Source: Baylisascaris procyonis
Lineage: Eukaryota; Nematoda; Chromadorea; Rhabditida; Ascarididae
Assembly: GCA_037389465.1 (NCBI GenBank)
Contig: JAZARR010000174.1
Location: 124,001-188,000, forward strand
Length of the DNA: 64,000 nucleotides
Direction: 5' to 3'
Both the position numbers and the translations under genes were made by a program. A model generated the notes under the pieces. It was not told the origin of the DNA. It worked only from the letters and a program-made list of their open reading frames with translations, and searched no databases. Positions 13,259-27,000 of the stretch are shown here, piece after piece. Every line of letters begins with the position of its first letter. Position 1 is the stretch's first letter.

Positions 13259-16200
13259 CTACAAGTCGCACAACGACACTTCATGCTCCAAGTTATAGAA
13301 AGTGAAAAGACGTGCCTTCTTGGAAATATGTAGTACACATGAATCATTTTTCATGTTGGTATAATCTGAGGCAGAGAAGATACTGACCAATCGACCATCT
13401 GCGAAGAATCTGTAGCCAGTTTTTATCATCTGAAAGTCAAACTTGCTGCATCTTTTCATAAATGCTTTTTGCCCAGAACAATGCATCACGGGCAAAAAAC
13501 AAAACGGTATTCCCAGTAATATCCTTAGAGCATTTATAACAGCGATGTCATATGTATATTCACCGCTTTTGGAAACAATACTTTGTTTATAGGCAAGAAA
13601 TTCATGCGAAACACATAATACGCATAGAAAGATTCGGTTCACCGTTCAAGCGGCACCATCAGCGAATGGACTGCGAGTTTTAAAAAACCGTACAAATTTT
13701 ATTGGAGGGTTACACATGTTTACTGCTCGTTCAAAACATACTGTAGCATCCTTTGGTAAAGTACCGAAATTATACGATGAAAAAACAACAAGTTATTGGT
13801 CTTGCCCAAGTGTCGACTGCGGAGCCGACCCTCATATGTAGATAAAAGCATCGGGTATTCTAAATCAACTCATAACTTAAATCTGTCTCGGATATTAAAT
13901 TACTGTGCCACTACTTACTATTACGGCTTCAATCTGCGCAACCATTACCATGATCGACCTAAGGTTTTATTGGAAACACATGGTTTTGAAAGCGTGTAAG
14001 ATGGAAGATGCATGCACAAAGCAATCTACGAGCAGTCACACTACAGATCTACATGCTGTGCGTGACACTTACTCATGATCTTATTTTTTGGAGAACAGAA
14101 GCAACAGACGTTCATAGCAAAAAATTAAACGAAACTCCGCCTCATACAACAAACGCTAAGTGGCTGATTTACATGGTACCATAGTCATCAAATGTACTGA
14201 AACATATACGAACACATTGGACTACAACTTAGAGAGGTGAGTGCAAGTGTGAGGAAGTTAGGCTAAGAGCGTTGCACATTTAAACGCGGTACTCTTTATC
14301 ACAATTTCTTACGCCCTACGTTCATAATCACCACCTTATCAATGCGCGAAGATTATTTCTAATAAGCTCATATAGGAGGGATTAGCGAAAAAGTTGAAGA
14401 AATTAGATGAACATCGTAGGTGAGCTGATGTCCTCTGATGATGAGATCGATGTCGTGCTTTTCACAGAATTCCTTCACGACTCGCTCACTGAATGTGAAT
14501 GAAATTCCTCTCGGACTAAGTGCCCATCCGTTGTATTTCTCATCAGGATCAGACCAAAGTATATCGCAAATAAGTCCATAAGGTGGTACCAACGTTGGTC
14601 GACTCACCTGAACACTGTAGTTTATTCCTTGCAGCCAACAGCAAAAAATATATGAATAATTGAGGCGGGAGTACAATTACTGTGTCGCTTTTGTTTAGTT
14701 GAACCGTAAAGTAAACAGTGTTTACTCTAAAGTATAGTTGTTGAGCGGCTATACTAATTGCAAATCGAAGCAGGAATGACGGGACACAGGCCGCACCCAC
14801 CAAATTTCATCGTCACGACTTTTCTGGTTCTCGAGTTCAAGCAACAAAACCGACAGAGGTACCAGGTCACATATCGAATTGAAAATCTTCAGGTTTAAAC
14901 CACCGCAAGCAAAATGAAACGTTCATGAAAAGTATATGAGCACATAATCATAAAAACGGTTATAATCACAATCCCCCTTCGAAAATTTGCAAAGGACACA
15001 TTTTAAATTCAGAATTTATATAACAAAAGGGGTATGAGATTGGGTGTGAGACTGGTGTGAGATTAATCAAAAATCAGCATAAGTTCCCAAAATAAACTCT
15101 ACCGATAGACATATCAAAATATCAACAAATTAATAAACTCATATCTTTGCGATTGCAACATTTGCGCAGAAAGGAAAAAACGAGCAAAAAATAAAAACGA
15201 ACATCTTCGATATTTCTGAAATCTTTGAGATGAGGTGAAATACCGCCATGCATACACAATATGCGATTATCAACGATCGCAGCAAGTGGTATCATATTGA
15301 AAACATTTAAAAAGAAATGCCACAACTGAAACAAAAACAACATATAAAGGAATGACGACATCGATGTTTTTATGACATGCTTTTCAATAGTTGCGAAAGA
15401 AATTCACTGCAATGTCCACAAAGATAGGAGGAGGAAAGCGATACGGACGACTGCGGCATGGAGAGCTACCGCACGGACGATTACAGGAAAGTATGCAAAG
15501 GAAGGCCTTTAGAGAAAAAGATTTCGAGTCCTCATAGTTGCCAATTCCTGGTTAAGCTTCATATGACTACCTCCTAAGATTTCTTGGCTGCGAAAAAGCG
15601 ATTTTGAGAAACGAAACATCTTGACCGTAATGATGCACTTGAACTGTCTGTGCCGCCACCATTCGCTTTTTAGGCATCATCGATGACCCCTCAAAAAGAA
15701 ACAAACAAACAAGGCATAGAGAAGTATATCAAGAAAGCCGATGCGATTAGCGCTCTGATTTGCTAAATACTGAAGAATTAGTTATAAGAAATGGACACTC
15801 ATTGAGGTGGCTATCAATTGATATAAAATACGCTAGTGAAATGCTATGATATTTTCAGGGCGACTTCAATGAAAAATGCATAGTTGCATGCCGACAAAAC
15901 TGAAAAAAGAATTGTAAATCTTCTACAGTATGGCATCTTACTTCGATGTTACCTGCAACTACTACTATTGTAATCCTGCAAGTGCGGCTGCCGAAGCGAG
16001 AAAAGATTCCAGCAAAATCTTAGAAATTCTTTAGTCTCCACTCAAAATGAACTTAAAAATACGCGGAATTGAATCGGATAAGGATTATGCACGCCTACTT
16101 TCAGGTATCGTAGTTGATCTTGCTATGAACAACTCTTGAGAGTTCCTATGATAAATACCATAGGCAGACACCGACAGACAAACGGACAGATACACAAGCT

Positions 16201-19200
16201 GAAACTACAGTGTTTCGTAATGAATGCAAAAACGAATAAACATGAACATTCTCTGAATCTTTCTTTGAGATCTTTCCGTTCAGAAGTATATGCAGACAGA
16301 AAACCAAAAAATTCTCAGACGATCACTTTAATGAAATAATTGATAAACTTCGTATACATATTGACAGCCTACCAAGTAATGCATGTGGGCAAATCGTTGC
16401 ACAAGTACGAAGTAAAATAAACAAAAGGGGAAATTATTTCCCCTTAATCAATCTTAATTTCTTCATTTTATTTAATTTCTCTTCCATCAATGTAGCGTTA
16501 ACTGATTTCCTCACTGTTAACGTGCCCTAGAGTGAGATGGAGTAAATAAGGGAATAGGAAACAAAGAGGATAGATTCATAAAGGTAGCAAGCGCACCTGT
16601 TCACCAATATCAGCATTTTGAAATCGTGCAAGGCATTCATCATAAAATCCATAGGTGAGTGTAGTGTTAGCATCCTCATGATTCCCCCTCAACATGAACA
16701 CTCGGGTGGGATATTTGATCTTAAAGCAAAGCAACATCGTTATTGTTTCAATGCCCTGAAATGCACATTTTGTGAGATATTAATGCTACATAATTGCCAC
16801 TGCACAGTGCTTTGCCATTGAATCTCATCAAATATTTCTTCTCAACTTAATACGTTCTCTCATTTCCCTCTTCAGCCTTTCACATATTTATTTAAGTGAA
16901 GCGAAATCTGGATGTCAGACTGATGAATAATACAGACGATCGTTTCCATAAGGAGACCTATCACTTTCAACTGTTTTATATATGGACAAAAAATGATGAA
17001 CGGTTCATCGTCACCACAAACTGCAACATCGATTTGTAGAGATTTCCACGAAATGAAGAACGATACAACGTCCATATCTATCACTATTTAACCAAAAAAT
17101 TACGTTCCTCTCAAATAAACTGCAATGAGGAATGTCGAAAAACAATCTCTCTGAAAGTGCACACTGTACAAATGGTATAGGTAAAACGCCGTACGATGCA
17201 TAAATAATAAACAAGAATGGCTTTATAAAGATGCTCTTTATATGTGAGAGACAAAAAAGTGCCACTAGACCATTTCTTTGCATCACGAAACTATGTGAAT
17301 CCATAACAACGTCGCTCTACACCTCCAGCTCTCTTATATTAGTAATATTAAAATTTTTTTTTTAACTTTCTCAAGCCCACCTGCACTCCTCTGTCGACAT
17401 AATCCCCCAAAAACAGGTAACTGTTATTTTGAGGGTGGCCACATGTTGTGAAAATCCCTTTCAAATCACGAAATTGACCATGTATATCGGCACATACCGT
17501 TATCGGTAATGTCGCTCTAAACGTTTCCTTCAATTTTATTGCATCGAATGTCTTAGAAAATCCAAATCTTACATCCAACATTAGAGAACAACACAAACCT
17601 ACTTGTAACAAACGTATAACGATTAGACATCAATATTGGCCTACTTTCAGTCTCTGCACATTACCGCCAAGAATTATTCATCGCTCTTTGCTTTCGCGAA
17701 AAAACTCATAGAGAGGTCAGCAAAGGTCTAGGCCAAATTTCGGAATTGCTTTAAGACTCTAGATCGCAAAGCTTTAGCACCTGCCACAAAACAATGCTCC
17801 TGGAGCCTTAGCGACGAAGGTCTCCCGCCCAGTGTTCTGATGACCGATCGAGGCATACTCAGTGGAGTTCTCATTTAGATTAACAATTTCTTAATTTCGT
17901 TTCAAACGACCAACTTCGTGATGCGTAGAAGTGAGTTCTGCCTTGCGAAGGATTCAATGGCTAGCTCGCAGAGTTGACGGAGTTCCTCCAACTTCATGTC
18001 AACAGGCATTATTGGTGATGCTCCCAAACCACTAAAGAAATCAATCGCTTAATAACTTATAGCAACAAATAACGAAACATTTCAAAGAGTTTTGTAACTA
18101 TATAAAATGCTTCATGCGTAAAATCTCTATGATTACATAATTCCATGAACTCATTACCTTCACGTTGAATTCAGTGTGTTCGTGATGTTCATTTCAGAGC
18201 TTAAGGGATACTGGACCCTAACAATCATATGCTGCTTGGATTCCAAAGGGAGCATAGCGGAACACTCTCTCTTCCCTCTTAGAAATGCCTTGACTCTTTC
18301 CTTTTTTGCTGTCTACAAGTAGAAATATCGGCTTGGTCACGTAACAGTCACTGCACCGTTTAAACAGCACTACGATTAGTTCTCGAGACGAAGATCGGTT
18401 TTAATTGAATGCTTCTGATCGATTACAAGTATTATAGAAACAATTCTTCCCCCATTAAGTTATACATGTGCAGAATAAATACAAAGACCGGAAAATGGGC
18501 TGTTCGAGGACAAAAACCGAACAATACTTATGAATGCTGAGGTTTCCGATCTGTCACTTCTACGCGAGCTCCTCCTGGTGCAGACATTCGGAGTGAGTAA
18601 CAACCAAACAGTCTATTCGAATGCTAGAAAATATTTTTATTCCTGAACAAATGCTGCATGGCGTTTCATTTCCTGATTTTTTGTTTTTGAGGTTTTCCTT
18701 TCCTGTAGGCCATTTTCAAAGAACTTCTTAAACCTCCACTGAGTGATTTCTCCATATGACGAAGTATGCCAGTGTTTCAATACTTACCCAACTTCCTGCT
18801 CCATACAGCAATAACTTTCAATGTTTGATCATTATTTAAATTTTTGGCGCATTCAACTTTGTTGCTTTCACCTTGCTACCTACTTCCTATCTCTCTTGCT
18901 CCTCTTGTTAGATCAAGCCTCCTCCTTTCCTTTCTGACAAATACATTTTCTTGATTCAGTCGATTCCGGGATTTCAATTAACTATCATCGACCAGAAAAA
19001 ATACCTCTTCTTTTTGTACACGCTCGGTTTCAACTGAATTCTGGTTGCAACTCAATATCTGAAGTGAATTAGCAACTGAACGCATTTCATTCTGTTACTT
19101 GCTTATTTTTACCTAAATTTTTTTCAATTGCTAAATTCTTGTTAACGAACTTGTTGGTTCATATATATGCATATGCACAACTGTACGTATATAGAAAATT

Positions 19201-20236
19201 GGAACTGAAAGTTGCATTTAGAAAGCACTAAGAATGTGAAGCAAAGCAAAAAAATTTGGACAGCAGAAAGTAACTTTTTTCGGCTGAAGATGCCGCCTTT
19301 GGCAAGAGGGTCGGGCCGCAGTTTCGCATTGTTTAGCCTTTCGAGAAGGTCGTCCACCAGTGGAATGCGAATAATATCGGTGGGAACTGATTCCATCGCA
19401 CATTCGTTTTCATTAATTGAAACAGATGAACTGCCATCTGTTTCTGGCGATGAGTCTCCGAAATCATCGCAAGCAGATAATGGCTGATGTTCGCGTCCTT
19501 CGATGTCCCTCTGAAATATTAGTAAAATGCTCAAGGATCAGCTGTTGATGTTTACACTGACGACCAGTCAAAAGATGGGAAAAGCGGACTTGCAAGGCAA
19601 TTTCAAGTCCACTTATGACACCTGCAGACTCTTGATGCAATAATCATTGTGCACTAGAAGGATAGTCAAAGAGGTTGCAAGCCATTCGAACTATGCTAGG
19701 TACGGCAGCTTTCATTGCGATAGCGCATCTAGAAAAATGACGATTTGTGAGGCGATGCAGTTTCCTGCTGCAGTAAAAAAGACGCAATGCTGTAAACACG
19801 CTGCCTCCAGCTGTACTAGAAAATTATGAAGAATTTTTATAGATTCCATATGTATTTACACCCATGACATTCCTCTCGAGAAAAAAATGCCACTAGGGCT
19901 ATAAGCACAAGGATGCATCATAGCCGTAAGGAAGAGTAAATGAAAGCACTTCAGATTCAACGGCTCCGTGCTTCAGCATGCTAGTTCCACCATTTATTCC
20001 AGTTAATTGGGATCTGGTGGATAACTTGTTGCACGAGATCGGAAAATCTTTCCAGTGTAACGCGCTTCAAACAGAATCATAGTGAAGGCAATAAGCCATA
20101 TATTTTGCTACCTCTGCTTACAATTTTCTTTCATGTCGCGGCAGCTGCCACACACGTCTTGCTACATTAAATTCCTCGGAAGGATTTATGTCGAGATATC
20201 AAAGGTAACCTCATCCGGTCCCCGTCTCGTCGTCAT
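13259..20236 (-). CDS. PP1-like serine/threonine protein phosphatase
   Basis: A metallophosphoesterase of the PPP family, expected to remove phosphate from Ser/Thr on proteins. Exons: 20210-20236, 19275-19510, 17915-18031, 17381-17516, 16597-16755, 15203-15325, 14413-14607 and 13259-13429. All phases agree, giving 387 aa. The signature residues are visible: DIHG (D137, H139), GDYVDRG (164-170), LRGNHE (N197, H198), HGG (H251), PRG (R299) and RGHQ (H326). Residues 1 to about 75 form an acidic, Ser-rich extension beyond the usual PP1 start, so the total exceeds the roughly 330 aa of PP1. The C-terminal part is divergent: the PP1 SAPNYC loop reads SASDYT. Four residues (LTYD) follow RGHQ that PP1 lacks, because the only nearby donor is GAT|GTTCAT. 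The first 27-base exon is the least certain part; the catalytic exons are secure. Nematodes carry many such PP1 paralogues, often expressed in the male germ line; that role is inference. Confidence 0.88.
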
Positions 20237-23200
20237 GCCGGCACACCATCCACCGAGGGAACCGACCGCCCCGTGAGTGAGTACAAATGTGAAATGAATG
20301 CAAACAGAAGAATCACTTCATTCGGTCCAGAAATGTTTGAATCTTTTATATAAATTTGAATAATAAAAGCGACACTTGACAGTTGTGTCACATTAGCGAT
20401 CTGCTCATAGAGAATTAATAGTCCACATTTCGAGAATTTTATTGTTTTTCCAAGCTCTCACATGCTTGTTTATGTCTATCAGTCCGTCCTCTTGTCCGTT
20501 GATCTGTCTCTCTGTCGAAAACTTCAATGCCATTGTGTTGAACTTCTCATGGAATTTCAGCATATCTTGGACTTTCATGAGCATTCAAACTAGCCACAGA
20601 CTCTTCCATATATCTTGGCAGAGACTTGAAAAAGCAAGATGTCGGAAAATATAGCACCATTAGCCGTGCAACAAAGAATATATGCAGGCCTGCGAAAAAG
20701 GTTGGTCTAAGGGTCATGCTTATACTTTACATGGCCCTACCTTAGACATTAGCGCGATTATTGTATGTAAGACTAGGTAAGAAATTATCAATGCGTATCT
20801 TAGTTAGGTCATCGTGGATCCCAGGTGTAGCTAGCATCTGCGCATGCTACATGAATTTCACTTTCAGCACACTCTGTACGGATTTTACTTGAAGAGTTGC
20901 GCCACTATTTAACGTAAGCACACTTGGGAATTTTCCGTTCAATCATTGTGTTCGGTGTTATCGCTTCGCTCCTCTTGCTGAAGAAAAATTCAGGCTCGAT
21001 TTATTCACTTTAGCTTCGATTCTGCCCCTATTCTTGCCACAACATAACCTTATAGTTTCCCCCTCAAATGTCAAAAATGTTAGTTCATCACTCGTCCACT
21101 TATCATTTTCCCCTCAATCCGCTAACTCCGTTTTTAGCAACTGAAAAAGTCAATACTGACATCTTCGAGGTAACATTTTTTGCATTTCAAATGTGTTCGA
21201 AATATTGCAAAAAAAATTTCTTTAACAAAAACATCACTAAAAATTACATTCATTTTCAGCGAAAAAAGACATCCGCAGCTGAAGTTCTTTCGCTTTTGCA
21301 TGTAATTGCAAGTTCACTGGTTGAAACTCACCACTATGTTTTTCTTAGGTTTTATTCGCAAATTGCGACATTTCGAGGTTTTCATTTAGTGATCCTTTTT
21401 CTTAGGGGGATAGGAAAAGGGAAGATACGTTTGTGCAAGCTTGCAAACCCATTTAACGAAGTTGAAGGCTTCAACAAATCGAGTCAGCTGACAGATAACT
21501 CGACATTGTACTTCTGCAATGGTCACCACCGCAATTATCTAGTTTCGTTGTTTCCATTGATTTTTTCTCCTCTCTCTATGTGCACTAAAATGTAACGAGT
21601 GATTTCTTGCACAGGTAGTTGTATGGACAGTATAAACTGGAGGATGTAAATTGTGCAGGTGATCTTCACCCATCAGACGCGAAAAATACGCGCCGCTGAA
21701 TAGATGCTGTGTGCCTTCGTTGATGAATTCCCTCCTGAGTAACAATGCTTCCGTCTTTGCTCCTTCCTGTGTCTCAACATCTCGGCTGTAGATGGACTTT
21801 TAAAACGAAACTCCTATTAGTACTGAATAAATAGTTGCACTCCAGCTAACGTAAACCGCATGCATTGAGCAAGTGAAACCATTTCCCTTCATCCTTTCTA
21901 CAGTGGGAGACATTCCGAGTGGCAACTGCATCCGAGCGTTGCACTGCAAGGATCAAACCGACCTTGTTCCCCTTTACAGCTTGTTGGTTCAGATGGAAGT
22001 GGAAGTGGGGATATTGTAGGATGGAAGCATTTTGAACGAAAAAATAATCCACATTACCACTGAAATACTGCCAAAAAGGGGTCACAATCATGACAAAAGG
22101 CTATGCAACGAAAGCGAGACATCTATTTCAACGTATAAAAGCATCTCAACACCTTTAACGAAAACAAGCAGCACACATAAGTCAGCAAACTTCGTGATTA
22201 GAAAACTTCCACAGAAGGAAACTGAGGCCACAAACGGCATTATAAATCAACTGTGGAAACGTAGCAAATTTGAACTTTCAAGGTTCAGCGGCCAAACTAC
22301 CGCATCTTCCATTTACTTCACAAATTTTTAAACGTTTCTGAAGTCTGCTGGCATGAAACGGTTCAAAGAAACAACTGGTATTTGGGGCAAGGTGTGCACC
22401 TATACCTGAACAACGAAAGATTAGTATTCGATCCGTCTGTCCCTCCCCCCCCCCCCCAAGTACTCCCCTCACTTCATTACTTGATTTACATTGCAGGTAA
22501 GTCGAAATCGCAAAATGTTAGATGGTCCCTCAGATTATTTCTACCATCCTCCATTCTAAGAAGCAATTCTTTCACTTCCATGTCTCGTTTCTCTAGCCTT
22601 AGATGTAGCTGTAGTTTTCTATTACGAAAAGATGAAAAAAAAAAATTTTATTTCATTAGGAATAAAACAGTAAAAAGATAACAGAAGAAGGTTGACAAAC
22701 AACAGAACAATTTGAATAAATCTGAAGCTGTTATACTGCGTAGATAACAAATGCAGCAGTCTCACTGATGACCTATGCAATTGGGATTATCAGAGATAAC
22801 GCTTTTGGAAATTGAAAGCACAATACCTTCAAAGAATCTGATACTCACTTTCTGGGTTGCACACGTTGTATTTGCGAAGTGAAAGGGAAAGGGGATTTGA
22901 AGAAATTTTCAAGTAGCCTAGAAAAAAATTAAATGAAAACTCGTTAAAAATGTGGACATAATTTAGGTTTTTAAGGTGTACTTGAAGGAACAAACGATGC
23001 GGATTTGGTTATTTAGAATCAAATTGTTTAAAATGTGATCAAATTTACCATCAAAATCATGGTTATTTTCACTTCAGCAGTCGACCTTAAATCGACAAAC
23101 CATTTTTTGAGCTTTCTACGTTTCCTCCCCTCCCACCTCCTCTTCTCGTTCTTGTCTACGTGACGTTTTGTGACGCTCACGAGATCCCTTATCCACCTCC

Positions 23201-23344
23201 TTCTCATCAGTGCTCCTCGGCATTCCCCAGCACCACCGTACTTGTGATTTAATTCTTTCCCATGTTTTTCGTCACCCTGTAATTAGCAAAAACAATGAAA
23301 GGAGGGGTAGAAAGCGGGGGGAGGGGGGAGGGCGAACATTAAAA
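20237..23344. other. Intergenic region between divergently spaced minus-strand genes
   Basis: This holds the upstream region of the phosphatase gene and the downstream region of the zinc-module gene. A 175-codon plus frame at 21068-21595 contains possible splice sites (CGAG|GTAACA at about 21169 and TTTTCAG at about 21260), but no recognisable protein. Chance ORFs of this length are plausible in a window this size. A C homopolymer lies at about 22,441-22,457. Confidence 0.5.
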
Positions 23345-23350
23345 TTTATT
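23345..23350 (-). terminator. Polyadenylation signal AATAAA of the zinc-module gene
   Basis: Minus-strand AATAAA lies 10 bases after the predicted TGA at 23361-23363. Short 3' UTRs are common in nematodes, which supports this being the gene's last exon. Confidence 0.6.
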
Positions 23351-23360
23351 ATCAAAGATG

Positions 23361-23986
23361 TCATTTGGAAGGCTGTTCAGGTTGCTCCACATCAACTTTG
23401 CCAGGTTCGCGTTCTATGCTTTCCGCGGCGCCAACTTTCTCCTCTTGGGCACAATCCTAGAAAACATCGTAGTAAAACTGATGATATTCGCGGATGCTCA
23501 CAACTGCACCTCGACTTCCTTAGTTTTTCTTTCCCTCACTCATCACATTCAAATCACATATCAATTCTTATTTTAATTGACGGATAATTAGCGTGATCTG
23601 CATTTTGCTAATGAATAAGGTGATAAACTATAGACATAATAAAATCATAAAATTGCGTTTTGCTTTTACCTGCGAAGCATTTCCATTGTAATTACTTAGT
23701 CAGCGAAAGGGTCTAGAGGTTATAATATTATAATAGCTGGTATTCTGATCAGCAATGCATTTTTTGGTGATTACATAATGCATTCTAGAATGGAAATATG
23801 ATACGAAAGATGCAATTCCTTTTTGATAAAACGGCAATAATGCACCTCTATCAGAAGTATTTACTGACAAAGGCAGGGATTATTCTACTCACTGCTTTAG
23901 CTTTGAGACGACCGATAGGCCCTGTTTTCCGAGCTGTGAGCTATGGCCACGAATAAGAAGTAAAGCGGTCCAAGAAGTAAAGCGGT

Positions 23987-24074
<88 letters not shown>

Positions 24075-27000
24075 CAACGTTGGAATAAGAATCGAAGAAT
24101 GAGAGTGCACCGCACATACATACAACTGAGCAAAAGTAAACACTGTGAAGCTCTATACAGCCGCGTTCACAGCCAACAGAAAACAATTACTACCAAAGTT
24201 TCAAATTAAAGTGTTATTTTCCCTCCTAACCATGGATATCATCAATAATGCGATGCCTCGACATATTCCATGTTTCATCCTCTTCCATCGGCCTCTCTAA
24301 TAAAGCATAAATGCTCGATTCTTGAAAAAATACTGTTAATGCAATATGAGGATCAAGAGAACATATTTTTCCTCGATCCCAATACAAACATCAAACATAC
24401 GGCTCAGGAAGCCATCAGAGATTGTTCGTAACCTGGCTATCAGCGGATCCGCATTCTTCAACGACCGCTTGCAAAAGAACGATATCCTCTTCAGGATGCA
24501 TAACGTCCACGAGTGTACGCATAATATGTCGAAGTTGTACACGAGAAAGCAATGGAACTGCACCGAGTAGTTTCTAAAAATTGTTCCTTATTTGTCACTG
24601 ATCTCAAATTTAAGTCAGTTACCCTTAAAAGACACTTCTCATATAATGAATTGGAAGAAGAAAATAGAAAGAGAACAGAGGAAGTACGAGGGGAAGGAAG
24701 TTGGAAGAGGGAAGGGAAGGGAAGGAGATTGTGAGTCATCTCTCAAATGAATGCCTCTGCTTGAAAAGCTTTTATTTCTGCTTACATGTTTGTTACTCTC
24801 ATCCATAAGTCTTACCTGTAAATGAATAAAACAACCATTTCATCAGCTAATATCAAATTGGCAAAAATCACCACCTAGACCATCAAAACCGAAAGCCAAA
24901 AATGGCTATTCTTTGTATTTCAAAAAACACCCTAGCCATCAAATATTTCATGAAATGACTCAAGCGATAGATGACCGACCGGTCTAGAAACGAGATCAAC
25001 AAAAATGACAGTTGCACATCCTTATTTAATAAACAAAAATCACTAGAAATTAAGAGAACAATAAACGAAAGAATAAATTGCAAAAAATTGACAAAGTGTA
25101 TTAAGACACCTTTAGCAGATCTCTAAGACCAGCCTGTAGTTCTTCGATCGATCGCCCATCGCCGTCTAAATTCAGGTCCCCATCAAAGTAGACTGATTCA
25201 TCAGTAGTGAATCCCTACAAGAAAATGACCTCATCGAATTAGCTCATTATAAATACGTCTGATTCCTCACTAAATAAGATTAGTAGTGGCGTGTGATTTG
25301 CTAACTGCAGGAAATGCACTTGATCTCCCTCTTTCCTTTTCAGTTTCTCTGTTCCGTCAAAGAACAATTAACGTTTGTTTGCTAATTACGGCATGTTGCT
25401 TTGAAATGACTAGCAAAATGTGCCTTATACTTCACGTCTATTTAATTCTCATTTACTATGACATTGTTCTTATTTTATTTTATCTTCCTTACTCATTTTA
25501 AATTCCATTTTACCATTATAATAACAGTTCGTAATTGCAAAACATTTAGAAAAATTTTGAAATTATAACAAAAATTATAGAGAATTTGCTTTAAGACAAG
25601 AAAACAATATCATATTGTCACGATGATTCGTTAAGCGTTCGCACAATATACAACAAAGAATTTCCCTTCTTAAAAAAAACACGAAAATGGGCCGTCAATA
25701 TGTGTGTAGGTCAAATTTTGGCAATTTTTTGAGTGTCATTCTATGACTTTTTGAGAACGAATTTCCAAATAAGAAATAAGAGAAAGAAGCTGAAGAAAAA
25801 ACGATTCGCATTCTTGTGTATCCCACAAAGAAATAAACACATGTGATGATAAACAATCAAAAATCTCACATTAGCAATATTCAAAACCTTCCATAAAAAC
25901 TTGGAACTATAGAGAAGGTCCTGAGAATAAAGTTCCAGCCGGATGGAACAGTAGGAGGTCATCTCCTCCCCCCCCCCCTCCCCCCACTTATTTCAACCAA
26001 ACAAAACACTACTGGTGGGAACACTGCCCCAAATATGTGGTCCCCATTTATGGGAAGATAATTGCTGTACTGAAATGACTAGCGAAGTGCGTCCTTATAC
26101 CTTAACTGCTCATAACAACTGATGGTCTCGTTGACCGGCATAGTCCTTTATGATAACACATTCATTTTTGTCGCAAAATCATCTCCATTTCAATTTTCTT
26201 CGAAAATAATCTTCACATTACCGACGAATATCACTAAAACACGATCACTCTATTAGGCGGAAATTAGAAAAACGGAACGATAAGGTGTCAAAAGAAGAAC
26301 CTAAATGGGAATGGTCTTTTGTTGCCTCTCTTCCCAAATTGGTATTGACATCATTAAGTTTAAGTCTTCATAAAACAAGATAAAAATAGGCAGCCTGCTA
26401 AATCAACAACTAACAGGCACATTTTGTCAACTTTAAGAGTACAGCACGACATGCAAAGGCGACCAATCAACAAAATAAATGCATTTTCTTTAGTAAACAA
26501 GAAACAACTCTTTATAGAGTATCTAAAAATGAACACTTACATTCTGCAACTGTAAACGCCGTCCCTGTTGATGCAACAATCGTGCCCTCTTCTTCGATGG
26601 TTCAAATTGCCCATTACATTCCGTACTCAATCCTTCTTGACCACCCTCATCGCTGAACGAACGTGTTAACTGCCCATAGTCATCTGGGACGATACCTTGA
26701 GCGTCGATCACAACATTCTCGGCAATATCTTCGACGGCCAACGTTTCCACATTGCATTCAACAATTTCCACGTTTTCTTCCTCATTCCTCTTTACTCCAT
26801 CTTCATTAGCATTTTCATTAATTACCCCTGACAACTTTTCACTAGCACTCGCATTCGTTCGTTCACGTAAGTAAGGCCTTCGCTTTAGGACCGATTCACC
26901 CAACGATAATGGGTTTGTTTCGAAGTCACAAATGTGCGATGTTAATGGGTAATCAGGATGTACTAGGAAACGACCTTGTTTTACAGTGATACGTGCCGAT

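Noticed and set aside
19212..19487. 91-codon plus frame over phosphatase exon two
   Set aside because: The minus strand here aligns with PP1 and joins in phase to the next exon, so the plus frame is a shadow.
21068..21595. 175-codon plus frame
   Set aside because: No recognisable domain. Frames this long are expected occasionally in 64 kb, and the embedded splice-like sites would leave only very small exons.
23941..24186. Minus frames of alternating Tyr-Ile residues
   Set aside because: Direct translation of the (AT)n microsatellite.
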